From positions 24,287 through 88,286 of the forward strand of contig JACCGJ010001746.1 in NCBI GenBank assembly GCA_013407085.1: a DNA stretch of 64,000 nucleotides, read 5' to 3'. The notes under the pieces are model-generated. The model saw nothing but the letters and a program-made list of their open reading frames with translations. It was not told where the DNA came from and made no database searches. Positions 44,310 through 53,289 of the stretch are shown here, in pieces. Made by a program: the position numbers and the translations under genes. Source of the DNA: Atriophallophorus winterbourni (Eukaryota > Platyhelminthes > Trematoda > Plagiorchiida > Microphallidae). The first letter of the stretch is position 1. Every line of letters starts with the position of its first letter.

Positions 44310-44880
44310 GAAGTTAGCCAATTCGTAAGAAGTGCATCGGGCGATCTTCTTCGCGATACGTGGTTGTCAGAATCTATCCACCGAGTTCAGGAAAATCGGT
44401 TATCATACAGGTATTCAAAAATGTGCGCACTAATGTGCTGTACTAATCACCGAAAGACATGCATCACGCTTATCATCACGAGACTATTACCGCCTGCTTT
44501 CAAGGGATAACATCGCACAATCGAAGATCCTAGGGCAGCAAACAGACTTTCTCCTGGTCGAGGCTGTGTGCACCATTTTTCATGAATATCTTTGCTAGAT
44601 ATTAGAACTGCGCTACTTATCGGCAGCGATAATACCATCTTGGCCATTCAAAAGGTCATCGGCTCAGTAGATCGAATGCATTTCAACATCTTGTTGTGCA
44701 AAGCGTTCTGAAAAAGTATTTCAACATACTGCGTGCCGCTTTAGACCTACACATCTGGGTGTGCTAGGGTTGTACAAAAAATTTCATACGATATTGATTA
44801 CGGAATGGCTTTCGACAAGGATGTTTGATAGTCGTATTCGATTAATATTTACGTGATGCCGTTCCGTGATTTATGTATGA
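44310..44880 (+). mobile_element. RTE-like LINE, degraded RT fragment
   Basis: Plus strand parallels the intact minus-strand copy block by block: WLSESIH with VQENRLSYRYSK, ITLIITRLLPPAF, NRLSPGRGCVHHF, a damaged SVDR block, KYFNILRA, and a remnant of the RQGCPIS region. Many stops and shifts. It ends where a SINE scrap and the minus-strand element begin. Confidence 0.7.
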
Positions 44881-44887
44881 AATCAAA

Positions 44888-44955
44888 CAATCCTGATCCA
44901 GGCAGAGTTTATCGTGTGGTGCCCAGGCTTAAACATATATAAATGAAATGGTAGT
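44888..44955 (-). mobile_element. SINE scrap
   Basis: AATCCTGATCCAGGCAgAG, GCCCAGGCtTAaACATATA and AATGGTAGTG remain of the minus-oriented family. Confidence 0.5.
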
Positions 44956-45258
44956 GTCATCATCATCATCAATACAGCATTACACCGGTAGGCACTTACA
45001 CAATGCTTAACTGCCGTACAACCATGAAAAAGTAAAATCCTAAAAGATGGGGAAGGGTGGGACTTAAATTGCTACGGCTTCTATAGAAGAGTAAGCACAA
45101 ACAAACTGGGAAGAGGTGCCTACACCTCGAATGGAACATGCATTCAAACAAGTTTCGTGAACGAGTAGAGCAACATGAGCACGACAGCTTCCTTGCGGCT
45201 TTCACTGTCATGCATCATAACAAGCATTTCTCGTCACTCCGCTTGACAACATACAAGG

Positions 45259-47292
45259 TTATGCAAACACTCCAAGAAGATGATTAGTGCAAGACCGCCA
45301 TTGAACACGGTTTCGGGACATATCCTGAAGCGTAACTAACCATTGCGATATATGATCGCGGGGACACCAGCCTGGAAGACGCGCTGCGCCTACTTTGGAA
45401 AGGTTACTAGTAGGAATTTTTAGCTGCCTATGCCATGTGACGGTTTGGCCACCCCGAGATTTACGCCAATCAGGATTTGGCGTCGCAAAAAGAATCTGTT
45501 TCGGAAGTCGGTGGTCCGGCATCCGTAAAACGTGACCCAACCAGCGTAACCTATGCAGGTTGATCTGCTTCTCTATATCAACATTACTACCGAACAACTT
45601 ATTTCGGAGAGCATCGGTGCGTATGCGATTGTAACAGCTAACTCCTAGAATGCTACGGAGACACCGGTTGTCAAATACTTGGAAACGCTGAATGTGTTCT
45701 TTGCGTAAGGTCCAGGTTTCGCACCCATACAGTAACACAGCCCGAACTGTCGCTTTATAGACTCTACCCTTGAGTAGCAGAGACAGTCCTTTCTGACGCC
45801 AGAGGTGACCTAGTTTGCGGAATGCTACGATCGCTTTAGAAATGCGTGCCGAGACCTCGTTATCTAACGATGCAGAATTATTGATACAACTACCGAGATA
45901 CGTAAAACGATCCACAATTTCAAGCGCCTGATTGTCAAGTAATAAAGCGTTGTTCGATACGTCGATGTCCTGCAGAAGAACACTGCACTTAGAGGGCGCA
46001 AAACGCATTCCAAATGCGGGCACAATACTAGATAGCTTGTTCAGTATCGCCTGTGCATCTGTGTATGCGTCGAAGAGCAGAACTATGTCATCCGCATAAT
46101 CCAAGTCGAGATGCTTGACGCCTGGCATTATGTGAACTCCGAAAGCTGGGGCACCTTCGTTGCATAATTCCATAATTGTATCAATTACAAAATTGAACAA
46201 AAACGGAGAAATCGGGCATCCTTGTCGGACGCCACTTGTGGTGTGGAATTTGGGTGAGAGTTCATTGTAAACCCTAACGCATCCGGATGTATGAGCATAA
46301 AGTGCGCGTAGTATGTTGACATACTTATGCGGAACGCCTTTGCACAGCAAGGTCTTAAAAAGGACATTTCGATCGACTGAATCAAATGCTCCTTTGAAGT
46401 CTAAAAAGATGGCTATTGTCGGCTGTCGATAGGTGTGCCGCAGTTCTAATATCCGTCGAAGAGTAAAAATGTGGTCGACACAGCCTCTGCCAGGCCGGAA
46501 GCCAGCTTGCTGCTCACGGATCCGTGATTCCCTATGCGATGTTAATCTTCGAAGACATATGGGCGCTAATAATCTCGTAATGATGGGAGTGAGACTTATC
46601 CCACGGTGATTAGAGCACGAGCTTCGCACACCTTTTTTAAATATAGGTATGATAACTGATTCGCCCCAACTCGGAGGGACGGATTCTGACATCCACACTT
46701 CACTGAGGAGATCTCCTAATGTGCTGATTAGGACTTGGCCACCTTCTTTGAACAAAACAGGCGGTATGTCATCGGGGCCAGCAGCTTTGAATCGTTTCAT
46801 GGATTCGATACATGCTTTAATTTCTAAATCATTAGGGGGATCTATGCTAACAGGACAAGGATCACACTGCCTCAAGTGAGGGAATGATTCCGTTGCAGGC
46901 GACCAGCTGAATTGTTCTTCAAAATGTTCGGCCCAGCGTGACAGGCGGCGATTCTTATTAGTGATAAGAGTACCGTCTAATTCCGCTATAGTCTCACTAA
47001 CTCCTTGTTTCGTAGGCCCGGTCGATCGAATAAGTGGGAAGAGTTTTCGCACGTTACCCGCGTTATTTGCTATTTCCACTCCGACCTTATTTAGCCACCA
47101 CCTTTCTCTGTCTAGGCTTAAGCTCCGTTTAAGTTCATTCCTCACGCGTCTACGCTCTGTATTGTGTCCAGGACAATGAGGTATTTCGCGTCGCTGGTGA
47201 AGAATTTCTATAGAGCGCTGTGAAATCCAGTGAGACTTTTGGGTTGTTTGTGTAGTCTCACAGGCTGTTATTACAGGGTGGCACTTTTTCAT
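45259..47292 (-). CDS. RTE-type reverse transcriptase (ORF2, C-terminal part)
   Basis: 677 codons without a stop. In order: linker, KAAGPDDIPPVLFKEGG, VIIPIFKKG with NHRGISLTP, QQAGFRPGRGCVDHIF, IFLDFKGAFDSVDR (first catalytic Asp), SGVRQGCPISPFLFNFVID, LDYADDIVLL (catalytic YADD, about residue 395), FTYLGSCI, CETWTLRKEHIQRFQVFDNR, and LHRLRWLGHVLRMPDHRLPK. The last two blocks are diagnostic for the RTE C-terminus. The Met is internal to the ancestral ORF; the endonuclease continues upstream in another frame. Confidence 0.92.
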   Translation of the reverse strand: MKKCHPVITACETTQTTQKSHWISQRSIEILHQRREIPHCPGHNTERRRVRNELKRSLSLDRERWWLNKVGVEIANNAGNVRKLFPLIRSTGPTKQGVSETIAELDGTLITNKNRRLSRWAEHFEEQFSWSPATESFPHLRQCDPCPVSIDPPNDLEIKACIESMKRFKAAGPDDIPPVLFKEGGQVLISTLGDLLSEVWMSESVPPSWGESVIIPIFKKGVRSSCSNHRGISLTPIITRLLAPICLRRLTSHRESRIREQQAGFRPGRGCVDHIFTLRRILELRHTYRQPTIAIFLDFKGAFDSVDRNVLFKTLLCKGVPHKYVNILRALYAHTSGCVRVYNELSPKFHTTSGVRQGCPISPFLFNFVIDTIMELCNEGAPAFGVHIMPGVKHLDLDYADDIVLLFDAYTDAQAILNKLSSIVPAFGMRFAPSKCSVLLQDIDVSNNALLLDNQALEIVDRFTYLGSCINNSASLDNEVSARISKAIVAFRKLGHLWRQKGLSLLLKGRVYKATVRAVLLYGCETWTLRKEHIQRFQVFDNRCLRSILGVSCYNRIRTDALRNKLFGSNVDIEKQINLHRLRWLGHVLRMPDHRLPKQILFATPNPDWRKSRGGQTVTWHRQLKIPTSNLSKVGAARLPGWCPRDHISQWLVTLQDMSRNRVQWRSCTNHLLGVFA

Positions 47293-48102
47293 TTTTAAAT
47301 GATTGTGTAAATATATATATTACAGCGGCTCGCATAATCCTAGCTATTTTGTTCCACCTTTCATCGGCAGTTGCACACAGAGCAACTGGGAGTGAGTTAC
47401 TCAAGGTGGTCCTATAAATGTCTTGAATTGCAGGCAGAGAGAATTTTTCGACCACAATGCGTTTCCCATTCGAAGGCTTCGTACCGGAGAACTTTAACGA
47501 GAACCTACATCGCACAAGAGCATGATCTGAATCTATGCAGGTATTCCAAAAGGAGCGGCAGTCCTCAATGCAACCTCTCCAGCGAGCACTTATGGCGATA
47601 TGGTCGATTTGGGCCGAAGGTTGGCTTCCATCCGGCGAGCGCCATGTGGTAATTTGACATCTTTTATGGCGAAAGGAAGTGCTGCTAATGAATAATCGAG
47701 ATTGTGCACAGAATTGTATAAACCGTTCACCATTATCTGTGCGTTGGCTTTCAAGACCAAACATGCCACCTAATTGTGATTCAGATGTATCTAAGCGACC
47801 CAGTCTGGCATTCATATCTCCCGCTAAGACAACAATATCGGAGCTTTTTGCACGTCGCAAAAGAGCATAAAGATCGTCGTAGAAGGCATTCTTCTCGTCG
47901 TCGGAATTGGTGTTAGTCGGAGCGTAAGTTGCTACAATAAACAAGCATCTCTGATTAGAAGATTTTGAGTTTGGTCTAATATTAGTGGCTAGTCTAACTA
48001 TCCTGCTATTCCAAGGAATCCAATCGATTAGACAGGATTCGGCACGTGAATTCAGCACTATACCAACACCCGCCTGTCCTGAGAGTCCAGAAAGTAGCGA
48101 GT
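47258..48102 (-). CDS. RTE endonuclease domain
   Basis: Encodes the middle and end of an apurinic-type endonuclease: CLFIVATYAPTNTNSDDEKN, VVLAGDMNARLGRLD (GDMNA block), ITTWRSPDG, QIDHIAIS and DSDHALVRC (SDH block with the catalytic His). The frame shifts into the upstream part near 48105 and overlaps the start of the RT frame at 47258-47292, where a second shift is needed to join them. Confidence 0.9.
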
Positions 48103-48107
48103 TGAAA

Positions 48108-48351
48108 GATTTGGGACAGTAAGTTCAGTAATTATAGACGGATCATATAAGCGCGTTTCCGATAAACAGCAAACATCAATAGATAGACTATTTAAGGTAA
48201 GAGACAGTGCAGCTTGCTGGCCTCGACCAAAGCCTTTGGCTAAAAAGCCTGACCCACACGGCAGTGGGTTAGGTTGAGACCGTGTTCGTCTAACCTCTAT
48301 CCATTGACCTTCCTGGTATGAGTGACTCTGAAGGTCCTCGGAGAGCACCAC
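48108..48351 (-). CDS. RTE endonuclease N-terminal part
   Basis: Encodes NPLPCGSGFLAKGFGRGQQA, LSIDVCCLSETRLYDPSIIT (LSETRL carries the catalytic Glu). Out of frame with the next segment by a single shift near 48105. Confidence 0.8.
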
Positions 48352-48779
48352 CCAGCATAGCTCAATGGGTCATAGAGGTGCACAAACCATCGCACCACGT
48401 TAAGGTCCAGTCTCAGCGCGTTTCCGTAAACATCTCAGTAGCAGTGGTAAATCATGTCAGCTGCGCAGTAACGAAGTACATCACCATTGCACATCCGGGG
48501 TTCGCATTAAATCAGGGGATAAGTTTCTCGTTTTGACTATGCTGATGGTACATTGCAGCTTTTTGTAAACAGATGCACAAGCTTTACTAATTAGGTAAGG
48601 TATTGTGCCAGCATTCTGAATACATTTTACACTATTCAAGTGCAATATTCTGCGGTAGGATCTTGATTTATCGGCCAACACATTATTCCTTCATAATCAG
48701 GCGTTTAAAACTGCAGATTTTTTAAATATCAGGTTAGTTATATCAATAATTCTGCATTGTTAGATGAGGTTTCGCTACG
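48352..48779. other. Probable RTE 5' region; nothing else recognised
   Basis: Lies between the 5' end of the minus-strand RTE coding region and the plus-strand RTE fragment. No motif seen. Confidence 0.35.
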
Positions 48780-49590
48780 CATTTTTAAGGCGATCTTAGC
48801 ATTCCGTTACCTAGGTCACCTCTTACGCCAAAAAGGACCGTTTGTTACTCAAAGGTAAAGTATACAAACCACATTTCAGGTGTATTACTTTATGGGTGTG
48901 AAACTTGGACGTTTCCTTAAAAGCCTACAGCGTCTCCAATTATTTGACAGCCACTGTCTCCACAACATTTTGCGATTTAACTGCTATCGTCACATATGCA
49001 ACGTTGCTCTCCGTAATAAACTCTGGTTGTAATTTTGATATAGACAAGCGCATCAATCTGCAAAGGGTACGCTGGTTGGTTCACGCTTCACGGATGTTGG
49101 ATCACCGTCTTCCGAAACGGTGTTTTCTGACGCCGCATTCCGATTGAGGTAGAACTCGTTGTGGCTAATCTGTCACACCTTTCCAAAGTCAACCCAGCCC
49201 ATCTTCCTGGCTGGGGTCCCCGTGACCCCATATCACAGTGGCTAAGTTTGCTTCAGGTTGTCTCGAAATAATAACCAATAACCATTATCTTGGATTGTTT
49301 GCTTAGTCTTCTATGTTGTCAAGCGGACTGATAAGAAAAGCTTGTTATGATGCACGAAGCCGCAAGAAAGCTGTTGTAAGGGTGTCACTGTACTCGTTGA
49401 CGAAAATCGATCGAATGCATATTCCATTGGAGGTGTAGTCACATTACTCTTATATGCCTCGATCAGGCCTGTGCTTTCTTACATACATATTTTGTAGGAT
49501 TTTATCCTGTCACGGTTGTATCGCAGTTAAGTAGAAGGTATATACTGACGGTGTAATGCTGATCCTGATGCTGATGATCCGCCGTGGATA
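48780..49590 (+). mobile_element. RTE-like LINE, 3' fragment
   Basis: Plus strand shows FRYLGHLLRQKG (cf. FRKLGHLWRQKG), KRINLQRVRWLVHASRMLDH with RLPK, and LPGWGPRDPISQWL across several frames. The family 3' UTR follows, with a CTGATGCTGATGAT-type tail near 49560-49585. Heavily decayed relative of the element at 45-48 kb; a SINE scrap lies in its 3' UTR near 49447-49490. Confidence 0.75.
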
Positions 49591-49727
49591 TGTTGGATGT
49601 CGTTGAGACACTGATGACGATGTGGTGTCCTGATTACAACGTAGTGAGTTATCCTGTCGCTGAATATGATGGTACTATTAGTACCAATAAAATACACTAG
49701 CTTTTTGCTATGAACATTAGCCATTAG

Positions 49728-49951
49728 TGCAAAGAAATTTGACTGCAATCGGTTAGAGCAGTTTTTCGGTAACGTTTCACTTCTGACACAGAAGCTGTTT
49801 AGCGGTAAGGTCAAATCAGTAGTGGGGGTTGACAACTACTTAATCATGTTCCCTGTCCTGACCATCACCCTTGGTCTGACGAAGCTTCTGTGTCAGAAGT
49901 AAAACGTTACCCAAAAACTCCTCTAACCGATTGCACTCAAATTTCTTTGCA
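49728..49951. mobile_element. Palindromic MITE-like element, 224 bp
   Basis: The left arm starts TGCAAAGAAATTTGACTGCA and the right arm ends with its complement, TCAAATTTCTTTGCA. Similarity between arms continues through GGTTAGAG, GTAACGTTTcACTTCTGACA and CAGAAGC, about 75 bp each. ATTA occurs on both sides and may be the target duplication. No coding capacity. Truncated copies lie at 20686-20815 and 58335-58455. Confidence 0.8.
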
Positions 49952-49984
49952 TTAAGAATACACGGTCGGTCCCAAGCATATTCA

Positions 49985-50110
49985 CCAGGATCTACCCTGT
50001 GATCATTTGGCACGATTGTGTTTCGTTTTACGAATCATATTTAACGTTGGTTTCGATGACTCACTGTAACTAATCTTGATCTTCAAAGCATCCTGAAACC
50101 GGTAATACCA
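49985..50110 (+). repeat. Type-B hammerhead repeat, degraded
   Basis: Retains GTTTCGTTTTACGAAtC, GGTTTCGATGACTCACTGTAAC and GAAACCGGTAaTACCA, but the CTGATGA and stem II region is lost. Confidence 0.45.
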
Positions 50111-50299
50111 TACAACATGAAGAGTGCGCAATAGAAAAATATTATTTATTTGTAAGCGTTCCTAAGCTTTCGTAGTAATGTATTTAAGATTGATTTCAAC
50201 TTCAAACCTTGTTTAGAACCCACAAGTATGCAAACGTAAATGTACAATAGTAACGCGCATGTATAACTGGAGTACCGGTGTAGATTCTAATCACAGTTC

Positions 50300-50515
50300 A
50301 CGATGTGCAACCGTACAGTACTTCGGTTGTGTGGCTAACACCGTGCTAAATTGATTGGCCACCGGTAGTGCGCTGGAGTCTCACTACCATTTCCTGATCT
50401 TTTTTCTTCCTCATATCTGTCTAGGCATCGGCAAACTGACAGTATCTTAGCCGACGTGCAGTCTGACTGTGCGGCACTTGGCCTGGATCAGGCTTGTGCT
50501 TTCATACCATACACT
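50300..50515 (+). mobile_element. SINE copy
   Basis: CGATGTGCAACCGTaCAG through GCTTGTGCTTTCATACCATA. An internal deletion removes part of the GGTAGTGAG hairpin loop. Confidence 0.85.
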
Positions 50516-50519
50516 ACCA

Positions 50520-51277
50520 TGCGCCAATATCAGTCTCCAGTTCGGAGGAAAACTAAAAGTTAAGCCTCCAATATGAGATACGCATTATCTCTACTTCAAG
50601 TCAATCGAGCTGAATTATCGTTTGCTACCTTTAAACCAAGCACTTTGCTTCCGAAAGCTCCAAGGTACATAGAACAATCACCGCGCATCCTTTTTGTATC
50701 CTTTATGCTATTCCACATGTACTTTGTCCTATGGAGTCATTTAGAGAGATAACTGGAGTTTTCTCAGACATTTAATTAAACAGAGCCTGAACCGTAACGG
50801 AGAGTCTCGGTAAAAAGCGCTCATCAAAGAGTAAAACAGCTTCTCTATTCGAAGAAACCATCTTCTAAATCGCGTATAACCTCATCGAGGACTTCCTCAG
50901 AATGTTTTTAGTAGTTTCCCTATGCGTGGCATTGAACGTGGGCGTGCTAAGAACTTGGATTTTGACGCTATCGCCTTAAAGGTTTAAAATACTTTACGGA
51001 GGTGTCTAATTATGGGTTAGATTTGTTCGCGGAACTAATGCCGTCGTTCGATTTGTGATGTTGAGCAGTTTGTGAATTTTCTCTTCCCTAATTTTCCGAT
51101 AGTTCAGATGAAGGATGCCCACAGCTGATAGCCCAGCCCATGATCATCCGTAAGATTTAGCGTAGGTAATGATTAATCGTATTCACAGCAATCGTATACA
51201 AAAGTTACATGTATTCATTCGTTTGATAACGAAAGTGTCATTAAAATTTCTAATTTATTTCAGCGTAAAACTTAGCC
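50520..51277 (+). other. Upstream region of MRPS25
   Basis: No gene or repeat recognised. Immediately before the MRPS25 ATG, TTATTTCAG at about 51256-51264 is a good acceptor, 13 nt before the start codon. It could end a 5' UTR intron or receive a trans-spliced leader, both common in flatworms. Confidence 0.45.
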
Positions 51278-51889
51278 ATGCCTTTTATGAAAGGTGGTCG
51301 TTTGGCTATCACAAGAACAAAAAAGTATTTAGAATCTGGCCGGTTGATACTTAATGATGCTGTCAAAGTCATCACTATCCATCACGTGAGTAATCAGAAC
51401 ATGTCTCAAGGATGTGAGGATCTAATCAAATGGTTTCTGCCACCTTTGCAATTCAAAAACCCGAACGTCCAGGTAAACTTGCATCGGTGATTATTTTAGA
51501 TCATCACCCTGAAAAATATGTGCCCCACACCCTTTGTGCAAATTTACATGCAAAATGGCGAAGAAGTATTAGTTGATTGCTCATTTAGAACTGCGAATGA
51601 AATACACGAACATCTGAAGGCGATTGTTGGCAAAACTCATTCAACATTCAGTGAAAGTGTAAAAGATCAACCCAAGCTGAATCCAGCCAACTTTGGTATC
51701 AAGTAAAGCACCGCGAATTTTAATTCTGACCATTTTCACAGATATCCCCGTCAATGTATATGTGAAGTGTACGGGCAGGTACCTTGTTCGGCACAAGTGG
51801 GACCAGCTACACCTTGGCCAGGCTCTTCTCCACAGCTCCCCATAATTGAAGAAAAGTACAACAAAGAATGCAATTCCAAATCGTCTTGA
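51278..51889 (+). CDS. MRPS25: Mitochondrial ribosomal protein S25 (mS25), three exons
   Basis: Exons 51278-51472 (195 nt), 51500-51702 (203 nt) and 51742-51889 (148 nt) join to 181 aa; human MRPS25 is 173 aa. Introns are only 27 nt (51473-51499, GTAAAC...TTTTAG) and 39 nt (51703-51741, GTAAAG...TTCACAG). Family landmarks in order: MPFMKGG near the start, RTxKYL, DAVKVITIHH, FKNPNVQ joined across intron 1 to IITLKNM, CPTPFVQIY, NGEEVLVD, NPANFG, then after intron 2 CICEVYGQVPC. It belongs to the L51/S25/CI-B8 thioredoxin-like fold group and acts in the mitochondrial small ribosomal subunit. Both introns are needed: intron 1 contains an in-frame TGA, and skipping intron 2 meets a TAA at once. 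Convergent with FAM136A. Confidence 0.95.
51473..51499 (+). other. 27-nt intron in MRPS25
   Basis: GT...AG boundaries, phase 0. Its removal joins FKNPNVQ to IITLKNM with exact family alignment. In frame it would read a TGA, so retention truncates the protein. Confidence 0.9.
51703..51741 (+). other. 39-nt intron in MRPS25
   Basis: GTAAAG donor and TTTTCACAG acceptor; joins NFGIK to YPRQCICEVYG. Phase 2. Confidence 0.88.
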
Positions 51890-52069
51890 TACATGTATCA
51901 ACTGTTTGTGATATTTTTCAAAATGCATTTAGTTTTTAGCCCACTTTGTACTTCAGTGACTAATAGGTCGGATCTAATGTGAGTGTACATTTGTACTAGA
52001 TGATTTCTTTCTTAACTCCATTCATGCTTTCCAAACTACACCTCAAATGCTACTGTCACGTTCATAATC
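51890..52069 (+). other. MRPS25 3' flank
   Basis: Probable 3' UTR; no clear AATAAA close to the stop. Confidence 0.35.
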
Positions 52070-52200
52070 ATCAGGGACGGCAGTACATCGATGATCAACT
52101 GCGATGCAACTTTTAAAAAAGCTTAAAAGATGGGGTTGATCGTAACGGAATTTATAGTAAAGTCAAACAAACTGGGATAAGGTGCCCACACCACGAAAGC
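52070..52200 (-). mobile_element. RTE 3' UTR relic
   Basis: On plus: AAAAGATGGGG, then CAAACAAACTGGGAtAAGGTG and CC-CACACC blocks that match the 3' UTR of the RTE at 45.0-45.2 kb in the same orientation. Confidence 0.6.
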
Positions 52201-52502
52201 AACCGAAATTCAATAAAGTTTAATTGTTAAGTCACGTTGCTATGCGGAGACATTATCGGAGAAGACTCATATATTGTCATAAGTGATATGAACACGGTCA
52301 TATAAATAAAAAAACAACGGATAATTTGAGAATATGAATCAATGGACTGTAGAAATAAGGCCATGATTTGGTGGAAACCGTTGTTCAAATTATTACAAAT
52401 CGAATGTTACCCAAATTCACCAATTCAAAAGCAATATTTATCAAAATCATTTGATTGAATAATGGTGGTCTATCAGCGTATCAAACTTATTTACAATGCA
52501 AA

Positions 52503-53069
52503 TTAAAGTTTCATTTGTTCTGAGCTAAGTTTTTTCAGTTGAGTTTGCAGGCGATTGACTAGAGCTGGCAGTCCGGTTGAAAGTTGAGTGTTCACGCAGT
52601 TTTGTGCGCACTTCAAGGCTTCCTGTTGAGCTAGCTTGATCTGTTCGTCCGTAGCGTCTGAATTCAACCTGTCTCGTGCTTTATTTGCACATTCCGCACT
52701 GCACTGTTGGACACGGTCCTGCATAATCGGAACATATATTCTTGAACAATATCGGTAAATGTACGGCAACGATACGGTGAATAAAGGAGCATGTTACATC
52801 ACTTACCTGAAAGGCTGTCATTTCCGTTTGTACAAAGTTGTTTGCATGCGACAGCGGTGCTTCGCATTTCTCAATACAGCGACGCACGTCCGCGGAAGAT
52901 TCGTTGTTTTCACAACATTTTATTCCACATTGAAAATACGCAATCTATCGTTTAATAACGTGTATTGCCGTACCTGCATTTTTCGCATGTATTCTTTGTC
53001 GATTTGATTTACCGCTTTTTGCATACTTTCCCGATAAACCTCTTGTAGTTTGTCCGCATTTCGTTGAGC
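52503..53069 (-). CDS. FAM136A: FAM136A homologue, three exons seen, 5'-incomplete
   Basis: Minus-strand exons 53069-52974 (96 nt), 52944-52807 (138 nt) and 52718-52503 (216 nt with stop), all phase 0. Introns are 29 nt and 88 nt. Landmarks: MQKAVNQIDKEYMRKMQ, then CC and four CX3C pairs (CGIKC, CIEKC, CSAEC, CAQNC), CIEKCEAPL, and FQDRV across intron 2. This matches the order and spacing of FAM136A, a small CX3C-rich mitochondrial protein; human is 138 aa. The first visible exon opens after a TTGTAG acceptor with AQRNADKLQEVYRES, so the initiator lies in an upstream exon not located, probably beyond the SINE remnant at 53.1-53.25 kb. The ATG inside this exon (MQKAV) is the alternative start. 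Confidence 0.92.
52945..52973 (-). other. 29-nt intron in FAM136A
   Basis: GTACGG donor, GATAG acceptor. Its removal joins RKMQ to IAYFQCGIKCC, matching the family; 29 nt is not a multiple of three, so retention shifts the frame. Confidence 0.88.
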
Positions 53070-53092
53070 CTACAAAATTGGTAATTACTGTA

Positions 53093-53255
53093 CGTGCGAA
53101 TGAAACCGCAAGCCTGATCCAGGCGAAGCGCCACATCGTTATAGACCGCTTATGAACTAAAATATTCTCAGGTTACCAATGCCGAAACAGATATAAAAGA
53201 ACAGAAAATGGTAATGAGACTACAGTGTGTTTCCACATGCAGATCAGTACTTGTT
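53093..53255 (-). mobile_element. SINE copy, degenerate, in FAM136A upstream intron
   Basis: GCAAGCCTGATCCAGGCgAAG, then CAGGTTaCCaAtGCCgAaACAGATAT and ATGGTAaTGAGAC remain. Confidence 0.7.
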
Positions 53256-53289
53256 TGAGATTTAGTATCAAAAATAAAGTGTAATTGAA

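Larger units (their letters stand above)
44956..48351 (-). mobile_element. RTE-like LINE, nearly full length
   Basis: Read on minus: endonuclease (48351-47300) with one frameshift near 48105, another shift near 47290-47320 next to a short AT run, an intact 677-codon RT region (47292-45259), a 3' UTR of about 300 bases, and a (GAT)n-type tail at 44956-44975. Microsatellite tails and a single endonuclease-RT ORF are typical of RTE elements. The same 3' UTR occurs in decayed copies at 49.3-49.6 and 52.1 kb. Confidence 0.88.

Noticed and set aside
51641..51928. 95-codon minus-strand frame
   Set aside because: Antisense shadow of MRPS25 exons 2 and 3.
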